Source: Clostridiaceae bacterium (GTDB taxonomy: Bacteria > Bacillota > Clostridia > Lachnospirales > Lachnospiraceae). Taken from it: 64,000 nt of DNA. Where the stretch lies: positions 147,793-211,792 of the forward strand of contig CABIXM010000004.1 of NCBI GenBank assembly GCA_902362725.1, in the 5' to 3' direction. Under the pieces are notes generated by a model that made no database searches, was not told where the DNA came from, and saw nothing but the letters and a program-made list of their open reading frames with translations. Shown here one piece after another: positions 44,358 to 54,620 of the stretch. The translations under genes and the position numbers were made by a program. Positions within the stretch are counted from its first letter, which is position 1, and every line of letters starts with the position of its first letter.

Positions 44358-45766
44358 GTATCAGAATCGAGCATTTAAAATTTACCTATTTTGAAGATCG
44401 AAAGGATATCCTTTCGGATTTATCTGCGGAGTTTGACGCCGGTGAGATTACCATTCTCACCGGCGCTTCCGGGTGCGGAAAGTCTACCCTTTTGTATCTG
44501 GCGGCGGGAATCTACCCGCACAGCGCCGGAGTGCTGCGCTCCGGAACGCTGGAGGTGGAGGGCGTTCGACCGGACAGCCTGACGCCGAAGAAACGGTGTA
44601 CCCTGGTGGGCATGATGTTCCAGAACCCGGAGCTGCAGTTCTGTATGGATACGGTGGAGCATGAGCTCCTGTTCTGCCTGGAAAATATCTGTACGCCGCG
44701 GGAAGCTATGATGGAGCAGGTGGAGAAGGCTCTGGCATTTTGTGAAATCTCCCATTTGAAAGAACGGACCCTGCACAGTCTGTCCGGCGGAGAGAGACAG
44801 AAGGTGATGCTGGCCTGCCTGACCCTGCTGGCGCCGAAATGGCTTTTGCTGGACGAGCCGTTTGCCAATATTGACGACGCTTCTGCCCGTATGATTGCGG
44901 GAAAATTAAAGGAACTGAACCGGACCCGGGGAATAGGAATTCTGGCGGTGGATCACCGGCTGGAGAACTGGCTGGGTATCGCAGATCAGGTACGGGTCAT
45001 GGAAAATGGCGTTCTGCGTCCGGAAGTGATGGATGCAAATACACTGGATCCGGAGCTTTTGAAGGAGCTTGGCGTTATCGTGCCGGGAGAAGCCTATGAG
45101 CCAAAGCTTCCAAAGGCAGATCCGGGAGATGTGGTGCTGGAATTAAAGAATCTGACGCTTCGTCATCAGAACAACGTTATTTTCCGGAATGTGAACGGCT
45201 CATTCCGCTCCGGCTGTATTTACGCAGTCCTGGGAGAAAGCGGCTGCGGGAAGAGCAGCCTGTTCGGAGCTTTATCCGGTCTTTATTCCTATCAGGGGCA
45301 GGCGCTGCTTCAGGGCCGGGATCTCCGAAAGCTTCGAAAAAAAGATTTGGGAAAAATTGGATTTGTCACACAGAATCCCCAGGATCAGTTTGTGAGCGAT
45401 ACGGTAAGGGAAGAGATTCTGGTGGGACTGAAAAAGCGGGAGGACGCGGAAGAAAAAACCGAGGAAATCCTGCGGGGCATCCGGCTCTGGCGCTACCGGG
45501 ATATTTCTCCCTATATGCTGAGCCAGGGACAGCAGCGACGCCTGGGCGTGGCAGCTCTGATGGCTTATCCCTGTAAGGTGCTGGTCTGCGATGAGCCGAC
45601 CTATGCTCAGGATCGGAATAATACGGCGGCGATTATGGATTCTCTCTGCAGACAGGCAAGAGAGCATGGAGTGGCGCTGATTTTTTCCACTCATGATCGA
45701 CAGTTGGCGCAGGATTACGCAGACGAGATCCTGGAACTGAAGGGAGGAAGCTTATGCGTACACTGA
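44354..45766 (+). CDS. ykoD: ECF transporter ATPase with two ABC domains (YkoD-type)
   Basis: The 470-residue protein contains two fused ABC domains. The first has Walker A GASGCGKST, signature LSGGERQ and Walker B LLLDEP; the second has Walker A GESGCGKSS, an altered signature LSQGQQRR, and Walker B VLVCDEP. It powers uptake with the YkoE and YkoC membrane parts. It overlaps the binding-protein gene by 4 bases and ykoC by 13. Confidence 0.92.
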   Translation: MSIRIEHLKFTYFEDRKDILSDLSAEFDAGEITILTGASGCGKSTLLYLAAGIYPHSAGVLRSGTLEVEGVRPDSLTPKKRCTLVGMMFQNPELQFCMDTVEHELLFCLENICTPREAMMEQVEKALAFCEISHLKERTLHSLSGGERQKVMLACLTLLAPKWLLLDEPFANIDDASARMIAGKLKELNRTRGIGILAVDHRLENWLGIADQVRVMENGVLRPEVMDANTLDPELLKELGVIVPGEAYEPKLPKADPGDVVLELKNLTLRHQNNVIFRNVNGSFRSGCIYAVLGESGCGKSSLFGALSGLYSYQGQALLQGRDLRKLRKKDLGKIGFVTQNPQDQFVSDTVREEILVGLKKREDAEEKTEEILRGIRLWRYRDISPYMLSQGQQRRLGVAALMAYPCKVLVCDEPTYAQDRNNTAAIMDSLCRQAREHGVALIFSTHDRQLAQDYADEILELKGGSLCVH

Positions 45767-46443
45767 ATCCGGCTATAAAATTTGTGACACTGCTGGGTGT
45801 GACCTTCGTACTGGCGTTCCGGTATGAGCCGGCGCTGAATCTGGCTGTCTTTTTCCTGTGTATGGCAGCTTTGCTGTGTTCCAGGGTAAAGTTAAAGACG
45901 CTGGGAATTCTGCTGGTTCCGATTCTGCTGGCTGCGGTTGGAATGTTTTTTACTGGCTACCGATTTTCTGCGGATGCTTCTATGCCGGTGGCAGCAGCGG
46001 ATTTTATCGTCAGTGATTCCAAGGTATGGAATGGGATTGCCCAGGCCAGCCGGGTATTGGCCTATGCAGGCGTAGGGTTCCTGTTTACCCTGACGACAGA
46101 CCGGATTTTGATGGTGAAATCCTTTGAGAAGCAGTTCCGCCTGCCGCAGGTCTGGGCCTACGGCCTTCTGGCAGCCTGGGGAATCTTTCCACAGGCGGTA
46201 CAGGAGTACAAGCGAACCAGAGCGGCCTTCCGGGCCAGGGGAATCTCTGTGTTTCCCGTATCTCCGGCGCTTTTGAAGCCCTTGCTGGTAAAATCAGTCC
46301 GCTGGTCGGAGGAGTTGGCTATCGCTATGGAATCGAAAGGCTTTTCCGGCGAAGAAGAGCGGACGGAATATCTGGAAGTGCGGGTCCGGTTGCGGGACTG
46401 GATCTTCCTGGCCGGCTGTGTGGCATTGACCATTCTGTTCTGA
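45754..46443 (+). CDS. ykoC: ECF transporter T component (YkoC/CbiQ-type)
   Basis: The 229-residue membrane protein has about five hydrophobic segments and the T-component coupling motif AFRARGI plus a second ESKGFSG motif. It links the ATPase to YkoE. It is the last gene of the riboswitch operon and is followed by a terminator at 46538. Confidence 0.9.
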   Translation: MRTLNPAIKFVTLLGVTFVLAFRYEPALNLAVFFLCMAALLCSRVKLKTLGILLVPILLAAVGMFFTGYRFSADASMPVAAADFIVSDSKVWNGIAQASRVLAYAGVGFLFTLTTDRILMVKSFEKQFRLPQVWAYGLLAAWGIFPQAVQEYKRTRAAFRARGISVFPVSPALLKPLLVKSVRWSEELAIAMESKGFSGEEERTEYLEVRVRLRDWIFLAGCVALTILF

Positions 46444-46537
46444 GAAAATGATAGAATGACCGCGATAGAAAGACAAATGTTCGGAACGTGTGCAATTTAT
46501 CGGAGACACAAAAGAACAGTAATTAAAAAATATTATG

Positions 46538-46572
46538 AATCAAAAAAAGCCGTTTTTGCGCGGCCTTTTTTG
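46538..46572 (+). terminator. Terminator of the thiamine transporter operon
   Basis: CAAAAAAAGCCG and CGGCCTTTTTTG pair with a G-U and a short loop, leading into T-runs. Confidence 0.8.
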
Positions 46573-46595
46573 TGTTTTTTTTCGGCGAACATGTA

Positions 46596-46624
46596 TTGAC
46601 AATTCAGAATCTTTTCGTTAAGAT
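46596..46624 (+). promoter_or_regulatory. Sigma-A promoter of guaB
   Basis: TTGACA (46596-46601) and TAAGAT (46619-46624) are spaced by 17 bases, about 70 bases before the guaB start. Confidence 0.65.
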
Positions 46625-46637
46625 AAGTTATTAATAA

Positions 46638-48149
<1,512 letters not shown>

Positions 48150-48176
48150 TAGAAGAGAAACGGATAGTATAGAAAG

Positions 48177-48212
48177 AAAAAGCCGGCATTCATATGTCGG
48201 TTTTTTCTTTTC
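48177..48212 (+). terminator. Intrinsic terminator after guaB
   Basis: AAAAAGCCGGCAT and ATGTCGGTTTTTT pair with two G-U positions, followed by further Ts. The rest of the gap to 48364 is AT-rich, with a TATAGT box at 48316 as a likely -10 for the sigma operon. Confidence 0.8.
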
Positions 48213-48364
48213 TGTCAAAACCCGGCCTGAAATCCGTCCGCGGTTTCGAAAAAAGTTTTCATACGGTTCATAAAAAATTAAGTATTTTTTGTAGTAAATA
48301 GCAAACAAAATGCGTTATAGTAGATGTAACAACGTATTCAGTATACTTCATCGAATCTGCGAAT

Positions 48365-48405
48365 CCCGTAATGATGAAGGGATGAAGGTGCTGAATCATT
48401 ACGGG
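48365..48405. promoter_or_regulatory. Perfect inverted repeat at the sigma-gene ribosome site
   Basis: CCCGTAATGAT (48365-48375) and ATCATTACGGG (48395-48405) are exact complements around 19 bases. The right arm runs directly into GGGAGGAA, the ribosome site of the ECF sigma gene. It may be an operator or an mRNA hairpin that blocks translation. Confidence 0.65.
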
Positions 48406-48415
48406 AGGAACGCGC

Positions 48416-48970
48416 ATGCTGATGTATCTGTCCATACTGGACACCCAGGACGAGAAAGAAAAATTTACAGAGGTCTACGAGCAGTATCAGCATTTCTGCT
48501 GGTATGTGGCCAACCAGATGCTGGGCGACGATCATCTGGCGGAGGACGCCGTACAGGAGACCTTTCTGGCGCTGACCAGACATTTGGACAAGATTGAAGT
48601 TGTCGAGAGTTCCAAAACCCGAAAGTTTCTGATGACGATTGTGAAAAGCAAGGCCATCGACATTCTGCGAAAACAAAAGGGAGACCTGTCCGTGGAAGAG
48701 TTGGAGTACGACATTCCCGCCGGTCAGCCGGACGCCTTAAGCCAGTACATAACCAGAGAAAATTATAACGCCATCGTAGCCTGCGTATTGGAGCTGGAGG
48801 AGAACTACCGCGTGATTTTCGAATACAAATATGTACACGGGCTTTCGGACCGGGAAATCGGCGATTTACTGGGAATCTCTTCCAAAACCGTCAACGTGCG
48901 GTACTTCCGGGCGCGGAAAAAGCTTCAGAACATGCTGACAAAGGAGGTGGCAGGCAGTGCGGGACGATAA
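48416..48970 (+). CDS. ECF-type RNA polymerase sigma factor
   Basis: The 184-residue sigma factor has region 2 (FTEVYEQYQHFCWYVANQML and HLAEDAVQETFLAL) and region 4 (VIFEYKYVHGLSDREIGDLL GISSKTVNVRYFRARKKLQ). The next gene, overlapping by 14 bases, encodes its probable membrane anti-sigma factor. The signal is unknown. GGGAGGAA lies just upstream of ATG 48416. Confidence 0.88.
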   Translation: MLMYLSILDTQDEKEKFTEVYEQYQHFCWYVANQMLGDDHLAEDAVQETFLALTRHLDKIEVVESSKTRKFLMTIVKSKAIDILRKQKGDLSVEELEYDIPAGQPDALSQYITRENYNAIVACVLELEENYRVIFEYKYVHGLSDREIGDLLGISSKTVNVRYFRARKKLQNMLTKEVAGSAGR

Positions 48971-49847
48971 GAAACGGGAAGAACTGGAAAAGGAACTGCT
49001 TGCGGAGGCCGCCGACGAATGTATGGAGGAGCAGCTGAGCTTTATCCCCTCTGAGCGGGAAATCGCCCGGATGCATCGGTATTCTGAAGAATTTCAGGAG
49101 AGCATGCAGGAGCTTCTGGATGCGGGCGGCAGGCCGAAGCGGGAGAAAAGCACCATCACCAGCCGGGAATTTGTCTACAGCTTCAATAAGATTGCGGCTT
49201 GTATCCTGGCGGTGCTGGTGGTGGGCGGCGTCTGCACGGGCTTATTTCTGACGAGCGGAAAGAAGAGCGGGAGCGCTGACACAGCAGCTCCGGAGACGGC
49301 GTCGGCCGCGCAGGACAGCACGGAGGAGGCTGTGTTCGAAGACGTGGAAGACACGAGCGAAAGCGCCGAAGACACCACCGCTGCCGCATCTGCAGAAGAG
49401 AAAGAAGAAGCACCGGAGAAAATCACCTTCGCAGGCCGCGACATCTATCTGGCCCAGGAGCAGAGTGTAACCGGCGAGACCGAGAGCGTGAAGACCCTGG
49501 TGTCCAGCCCCGTGATTGCAAGAGAAGCGAAACTGGTAAAAATCACAATCGGTAACATCAGTGAGACGCCCATTTCCTATAACGCCAATATGGAATTACA
49601 GGTACAAAGCGGAGGAGCCTGGTATGTGATACCCAGAAAGACCGAGCCCGTCGGGCAGGATACCACGGTGGTGCTGGAGCCCGGCATGGCCCAGGATGAA
49701 GAGCTGGAACTCACAGCCTACGACCTGGACTATGACGCGGACGCCTACCGGATTATCACCTACGTGGACGGCGTACCCTTCAGTGCCGGATTCCGATTCG
49801 AGAGCGTAGAACAGGGATTGGAAGAAGAATTGGAGGTAAATAAATGA
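48957..49847 (+). CDS. Membrane anti-sigma factor candidate with extracellular Ig-like domain
   Basis: The 296-residue protein has a charged cytoplasmic N-terminus (about 1-75), one membrane segment (IAACILAVLVVGGVCTGLFL, about 79-98), an acidic Ala/Thr/Glu linker, and a C-terminal beta-sandwich (about 185-290) like Big_14 Ig-like domains. Topology and overlap with the sigma gene suggest that it restrains the sigma factor; a classical zinc anti-sigma motif is absent. The GTG start follows AAGGAGG. It overlaps the next gene by 4 bases. Confidence 0.72.
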   Translation: MRDDKKREELEKELLAEAADECMEEQLSFIPSEREIARMHRYSEEFQESMQELLDAGGRPKREKSTITSREFVYSFNKIAACILAVLVVGGVCTGLFLTSGKKSGSADTAAPETASAAQDSTEEAVFEDVEDTSESAEDTTAAASAEEKEEAPEKITFAGRDIYLAQEQSVTGETESVKTLVSSPVIAREAKLVKITIGNISETPISYNANMELQVQSGGAWYVIPRKTEPVGQDTTVVLEPGMAQDEELELTAYDLDYDADAYRIITYVDGVPFSAGFRFESVEQGLEEELEVNK

Positions 49848-50755
49848 AAAAGAGAGCATGGATCATGGCTATCCTGATGGCAGGCGCACTGGCGGCAGGC
49901 TGCGGCGGAGCATCCAAAGATACCATGAGTGCTGCCAGCGTAACCGAAGAAGCCGGCGCATATGAAAATGAAGCCTGGGACGACGTGGCGGAAGACGGCG
50001 CAGTCACCGCCGAATCCGGCATCGAGATACCGACGAACACCAGCCAGAAGCTGATCAAAACCGTCACTCTGAACATGGAGACCAGAGAATTTGAGACAGT
50101 ACTTTCCGGTATCCAGGCCAAAGTTACCGAGACCGGCGGATACACGGAAACCTCTGAGGTAAACGGAACCAGCTACTACGGAAGAGGAAACCGCTCTGCC
50201 TGGCTGACCTTACGCATCCCCGCCGATAAGCTGGACACCTTCATCACCACCGTCAGCGGCCTTGGCAACGTCACCAGCAAAAGCGAAAGCGTCGATGACA
50301 TCACTCTGCAGTACGTAGACACCGAAAGCCACAAACAAGCCCTGGAGACCGAACAGGAGCGTCTGCTCACTCTCATGGAACAGGCCGAAAACATGGATGA
50401 CATCATCAAAATTGAAACCCGTCTGTCCGAAATCCGCTACGAACTGCAGCGATACGAATCCACCCTACGCACCTACGACAACCAGGTCTCCTACAGCACT
50501 GTCAACATCAGCCTCTACGAAGTAGACCGCGAAAGCGCCCCGGAAAAACAAAGCTTCGCAAGCGAGTTAAAAACCCGCCTGGCCGACAACCTCTATCACA
50601 TCGGACAGGGCTTACGCAGCTTCGCTATCTGGTTCCTGGCCTCCCTGCCCTACATTGCGATTCTCGCAGCGGCGGCCTTCGTCATTATAAAAATCGTGCG
50701 GAAAATAGTATGGAAGAAACCGATTTTCCACAAAAAAGAAGAACCCAAAGAGTAG
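49844..50755 (+). CDS. DUF4349 lipoprotein
   Basis: The 303-residue protein has a lipoprotein signal (lipobox LAAGC, Cys about 20) and a DUF4349 domain (about 60-250: KTVTLNMETREFETVLSGIQ, WLTLRIPADKLDTFITTVSG, SKSESVDDITLQYVDTESHK) with a coiled coil at about 165-200. A C-terminal membrane segment and a basic tail follow. DUF4349 proteins are common cell-surface proteins of unknown role. As third gene of the sigma operon it may be a target or sensor partner. A strong terminator follows. Confidence 0.85.
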   Translation: MKKRAWIMAILMAGALAAGCGGASKDTMSAASVTEEAGAYENEAWDDVAEDGAVTAESGIEIPTNTSQKLIKTVTLNMETREFETVLSGIQAKVTETGGYTETSEVNGTSYYGRGNRSAWLTLRIPADKLDTFITTVSGLGNVTSKSESVDDITLQYVDTESHKQALETEQERLLTLMEQAENMDDIIKIETRLSEIRYELQRYESTLRTYDNQVSYSTVNISLYEVDRESAPEKQSFASELKTRLADNLYHIGQGLRSFAIWFLASLPYIAILAAAAFVIIKIVRKIVWKKPIFHKKEEPKE

Positions 50756-50764
50756 AACCTGACG

Positions 50765-50806
50765 ATACCCCGCCATCCTCCCGACCGGGAAAGGCGGGGT
50801 ATTACT
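50765..50806 (+). terminator. Terminator of the sigma operon
   Basis: ATACCCCGCC (50765-50774) and GGCGGGGTAT (50793-50802) form a perfect stem with an inner TCCCGACCGGGA dyad, followed by a T-rich tract. Confidence 0.85.
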
Positions 50807-50914
50807 TTTCCTCTTCACTGTTTAAAAAAAATCTGGTATAATGATCATAATTGGCTAAGTTTCGTGATTTTTTCAAAAACCCCAAAATCAGACAAAAAGG
50901 GAGGCTCCACGCCC

Positions 50915-52876
50915 ATGAAAACCCCGGATCCCTCATTCCGATATCCCATAAAAAAAGGAGCCTATCATCGCCCCGGCATCGAACGCCAGGGTGCGTGGAT
51001 AAGCTTTACTGTCGCCGTTCCTGCCGAAAAGGACTGCGCGCTGCTCTTATATAAAAAAGGAAAAAAAGAAGCTGAAATCGAAATCCCCATGGAACACAGC
51101 ACCCGCTACGGCGATCTGCGTTCCGTCGAGATCGAAAATCTTCCGAACGAAAAATACGAATACAACTACCGCATCGCAGGCGCCATTGTGACAGACCCTT
51201 ACGCCCGCCGCATTGCCGGCCGGGAAACCTGGGGACAAGCATCTGCCGGAGAGGGCGTTTTGCGCGGTTGTATCATATCCGATGACTTTGACTGGGAGGG
51301 CGACGAACCCTTGCAGATCCCCTATACAGACGTGATTGCCTATGCGACCCATGTACGCGGTTTCACCAGGCACTCCACCTCCGGCGTCCGTGCAAAAGGC
51401 ACCTTCGCCGGTGTACAGGAAAAGATCCCCTATCTGAAGGCACTGGGAATCAATCAGCTGGAGCTGATGCCTGTCTACGAATTCGCGGAAGTGGAAGCCT
51501 GGGATGAAAAGCGCCCGCCCATCCGGAGAGGTGGAAAAGCCGACGAACCCCTGATGAATTACTGGGGCTACGCCGACAGCTACTATTTTGCTCCGAAGGC
51601 CTCCTATGCGTCCTCCAAGGATCCGGTGCGCGAGTTGAAAACCCTGGTAAAGGAGCTTCATAAAAACGGCATCGAGCTGGTGCTGGAATTCTATTTCCCA
51701 AAAGGGATACAGACGGCCCGGGTGCTGGACTGCATCCGCTACTGGGTCCTGAACTATCACATCGACGGCGTTCACGTAAACCGGGATCACACGCCGGTGG
51801 AGGCTCTGGCCCAGGAACCGCTTTTCAGCCATACGAAAATCATGTCCGAGGGCTTTGGACTGGACGAAATCTACGATGGCCGCACCGTACCCGCCTTCCG
51901 CAATCTGGCGGAATATAACGATGGTTTTCTGATGGATATCCGTCGTTTCCTGAAGGGCGACGAGGGCATGATTCCGGCCTTTATCTGGAGAGAACGGAAG
52001 AACCCGGAGCGCCACGCAGTCATGAACTATCTGGCCGGGCACAACGGATTTACCCTGATGGACGCGGTGTCCTATGACGAGAAGCATAACGAGGCCAACG
52101 GCGAGGATAACCGGGACGGCACCGATTACAACTATAGCTGGAACTGCGGCGAGGAGGGCCAAAGCCGTAAGAAAAAGACCCTGGAGCTTCGTTCCAGACA
52201 GCTTCGCAACGCTTTGGTTATGCTGTATCTGGGCCAGGGCGTGCCGGTGCTGTACGGCGGCGACGAGCGCGGCAACAGCCAGTCCGGCAACAATAACGTT
52301 TACTGTCAGGATAATGAGCTTTCCTGGATCAAATGGAAGCCGGGCAAGACCTGGGAATATCTGGAAGAGTATGTGCGGCAGTTGATTGCTTTTCGGAAAA
52401 AGCATCCGGTCTTTCATCAGGCGGCGGAGCTTCGGCAGACGGATTACCTGTCCTGCGGCCATCCCGACGTGTCCTATCATGGGAAACGGGCCTGGCTGGG
52501 AGATTTTGAAAATTACAGCAGGAGCGTCGGCATCCTCTATGCGGGGGAATATGTGGCGGCTAATTCCGAAGGAAACGAGAGCGACGATTCCTTCTACGCA
52601 GCGTACAATATGCACTGGATTCCCCACGAATTCGCATTGCCGAAGCTGCCGGGCGGACAGGTCTGGACTGTTGCCCTGGATACCGGAGCAGAAGGTACGG
52701 ATGGAATCTGCGCGGATGGCAGCGAAGAAGTGCTTCCGGATCAGCGCACCGTGACCGTCCCGGAGCGGACCATTCTGGTGCTGCGGGGACGGTCTAAGGG
52801 GAACCGGAAAATGGTGGCAAAGAGACCGGAAGAAGCGAAGGAGCAGACAAAACAGGCAGGAGCAGAGGCAGAATGA
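50915..52876 (+). CDS. GH13 (GlgX/pullulanase-like) protein with degenerate active site
   Basis: The 653-residue protein has a glycogen-debranching-like layout: an N-terminal CBM48-like sandwich (about 1-125) and a GH13 barrel (from IAYATHVRGFTRHSTSG). Region II reads GVHVN where the nucleophile Asp should be (N289). The acid/base Glu survives (E312, IMSEGF). Region IV reads AGHNGFTLMD with Asn (N377) instead of Asp. Region I also lacks the DxxxNH motif. It is therefore unlikely to hydrolyse glucans and may bind glycogen or regulate an enzyme. ATG 50915 with AAAGGGAGG is preferred over 50864. It overlaps the DUF5662 gene by 4 bases. Confidence 0.8.
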   Translation: MKTPDPSFRYPIKKGAYHRPGIERQGAWISFTVAVPAEKDCALLLYKKGKKEAEIEIPMEHSTRYGDLRSVEIENLPNEKYEYNYRIAGAIVTDPYARRIAGRETWGQASAGEGVLRGCIISDDFDWEGDEPLQIPYTDVIAYATHVRGFTRHSTSGVRAKGTFAGVQEKIPYLKALGINQLELMPVYEFAEVEAWDEKRPPIRRGGKADEPLMNYWGYADSYYFAPKASYASSKDPVRELKTLVKELHKNGIELVLEFYFPKGIQTARVLDCIRYWVLNYHIDGVHVNRDHTPVEALAQEPLFSHTKIMSEGFGLDEIYDGRTVPAFRNLAEYNDGFLMDIRRFLKGDEGMIPAFIWRERKNPERHAVMNYLAGHNGFTLMDAVSYDEKHNEANGEDNRDGTDYNYSWNCGEEGQSRKKKTLELRSRQLRNALVMLYLGQGVPVLYGGDERGNSQSGNNNVYCQDNELSWIKWKPGKTWEYLEEYVRQLIAFRKKHPVFHQAAELRQTDYLSCGHPDVSYHGKRAWLGDFENYSRSVGILYAGEYVAANSEGNESDDSFYAAYNMHWIPHEFALPKLPGGQVWTVALDTGAEGTDGICADGSEEVLPDQRTVTVPERTILVLRGRSKGNRKMVAKRPEEAKEQTKQAGAEAE

Positions 52877-53514
52877 AGGCTTGGAAACATTTTTGCACTA
52901 TCACGGAACATAAAATCATGGTCATGCGGCATTGCTTTAAGATTGGGCTGTACCGACAGGGACTGCTGCACGACATGTCCAAATATACGCCCACGGAATT
53001 TATTCCGGGCTGCAAATACTATCAGGGCTACCGGAGCCCCAACAACGCGGAGCGGGAGGAAAAGGGCTATTCGGCGGCCTGGCTGCACCACAAGGGCAGG
53101 AATAAGCACCATTATGAATACTGGATCGACTACAGCTTGGGTCCGGTGAAGGGCATGACCGGCATGAAGATGCCCAACCGCTACGTGGCCGAGATGATGA
53201 TGGATCGGATGGCCGCGTCCAAGATCTACAATAAGGGTCATTATGACCAGCATGAGCCATTGGAGTATTACGAAAAGGGTAAGGATTCTTACATGATCCA
53301 CGATGAGACCAGGGCGCTCCTGGAGCATCTCTTACATATCCTGGACGGGCAGGGTGAGGAAGCGCTGTTCGCCTACATGCGCGCGCATATAGTGGGCAAG
53401 AAGGAATACCCGAAGATCCCGCCCCGGCCCTGGCAGCTGGTGGGCGACGGGCATTATATTTCGGACGAAGAGGTTCTCCGGCTTCAAAAGCAGGAAAATA
53501 CGTCTGGAAAATAA
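52873..53514 (+). CDS. DUF5662 family protein
   Basis: The 213-residue protein is rich in His, Tyr and Asp, with LLHDMSKYTPTEF, AWLHHKGRNKHHYEYW and YMIHDETRALLEHLLHILDG. The arrangement resembles an HD-type metal-dependent phosphohydrolase, but this is not certain. It is encoded within the end of the GH13 gene (ATGA overlap), so the two are co-translated. Function unknown. Confidence 0.75.
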   Translation: MKAWKHFCTITEHKIMVMRHCFKIGLYRQGLLHDMSKYTPTEFIPGCKYYQGYRSPNNAEREEKGYSAAWLHHKGRNKHHYEYWIDYSLGPVKGMTGMKMPNRYVAEMMMDRMAASKIYNKGHYDQHEPLEYYEKGKDSYMIHDETRALLEHLLHILDGQGEEALFAYMRAHIVGKKEYPKIPPRPWQLVGDGHYISDEEVLRLQKQENTSGK

Positions 53515-53600
53515 AAAAGGAAATCGGAAACCGGCGCAGAATATTATAAGTAGAGGAAAATTGATAACCATTCAGTATCGCATCATAAAGAGGTGGATAT

Positions 53601-54608
53601 ATGACCATACGGGAAAGTACGGAACAGTGGGAAAGCGATTATTTAAGTCCTTATGCTTCTCTGAGCAGAAATTCCAGGGGGCGGGATCGATATGAGTCGC
53701 CCTGCGATATCCGACCGGTCTATCAGAGGGATCGGGACCGGATTCTGCACTGCAAGTCTTTCCGGCGTCTGAAGCATAAGACGCAGGTCTTTCTGACGCC
53801 CCGGGGCGACCACTATCGCACCCGCCTGACCCACACCCTGGAGGTCTCCCAGATAGCCAGAACCATGGCAAAGGCCTTACGCCTCAACGAGGATCTGACC
53901 GAAGCCATCGCCCTTGGCCATGATCTGGGACATACGCCTTTCGGACATGCGGGCGAGCGGGTTTTAAACGACCTCTGCAGTACGGGCTTCACCCATTATG
54001 AACAAAGTGTCCGGGTGGTGGAGAAGCTGGAGAAGAGCGGCAAGGGCCTGAATCTGACCTGGGAGGTACGGGACGGCATCCGGAACCACCGGACCAGCGG
54101 GCACCCGTCTACGCTGGAGGGAAAGCTGGTGCGCTTCTCCGATAAAATCGCCTATATCAATCACGATATCGACGACGCCATCCGGGCCGGAATCCTGGAA
54201 GAGATGGATATTCCGAAGGAATATCGGGATATCCTGGGCAGTACGACGAGAGAACGGTTGAATACCCTGGTACACGACGTCATTTCCCAGAGTATGGGAA
54301 AGCCGGATATCTGTATGTCGGCGGAGGTGGAGGGAGCCATGCATGCGCTCCGCAGCTTCATGTTCAGCAATGTGTACACGAATCCCATCGCCAAGGGCGA
54401 GGAGGTTAAGGCCCGGAATATGCTGGAGGGTCTGTTTTCCTATTATATGGAGCATCCGGAAGAGCTTTCGGATGAGTTTAAAGCCATGCTGGCCAGCGGC
54501 CGGGATCCCCTGGAGATCGTGGTGTGTGATTACATATCCGGTATGACGGACCAGTATGCGATTTACAAGTTTGAAGAATACTTTGTTCCAAAGGCATGGA
54601 ACGCATAG
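53601..54608 (+). CDS. dgt: dGTPase-like dNTP triphosphohydrolase
   Basis: The 335-residue HD-domain enzyme has the motifs CKSFRRLKHKTQVFL, RTRLTHTLEVSQIARTMAKA and the HD pair in AIALGHDLGHTPFGHAGE, plus FSDKIAYINHDIDDAIRAG. It removes triphosphate from dGTP or other dNTPs. It lies 12 bases upstream of dnaG, a conserved dgt-dnaG-rpoD arrangement. GAGGTGG precedes the ATG. Confidence 0.92.
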   Translation: MTIRESTEQWESDYLSPYASLSRNSRGRDRYESPCDIRPVYQRDRDRILHCKSFRRLKHKTQVFLTPRGDHYRTRLTHTLEVSQIARTMAKALRLNEDLTEAIALGHDLGHTPFGHAGERVLNDLCSTGFTHYEQSVRVVEKLEKSGKGLNLTWEVRDGIRNHRTSGHPSTLEGKLVRFSDKIAYINHDIDDAIRAGILEEMDIPKEYRDILGSTTRERLNTLVHDVISQSMGKPDICMSAEVEGAMHALRSFMFSNVYTNPIAKGEEVKARNMLEGLFSYYMEHPEELSDEFKAMLASGRDPLEIVVCDYISGMTDQYAIYKFEEYFVPKAWNA

Positions 54609-54620
54609 GTGGCAGAATAG

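Noticed and set aside
51047..52627. 526-codon open frame on the minus strand opposite the GH13 gene
   Set aside because: It mirrors a real plus-strand gene with clear family motifs; no independent evidence of coding.
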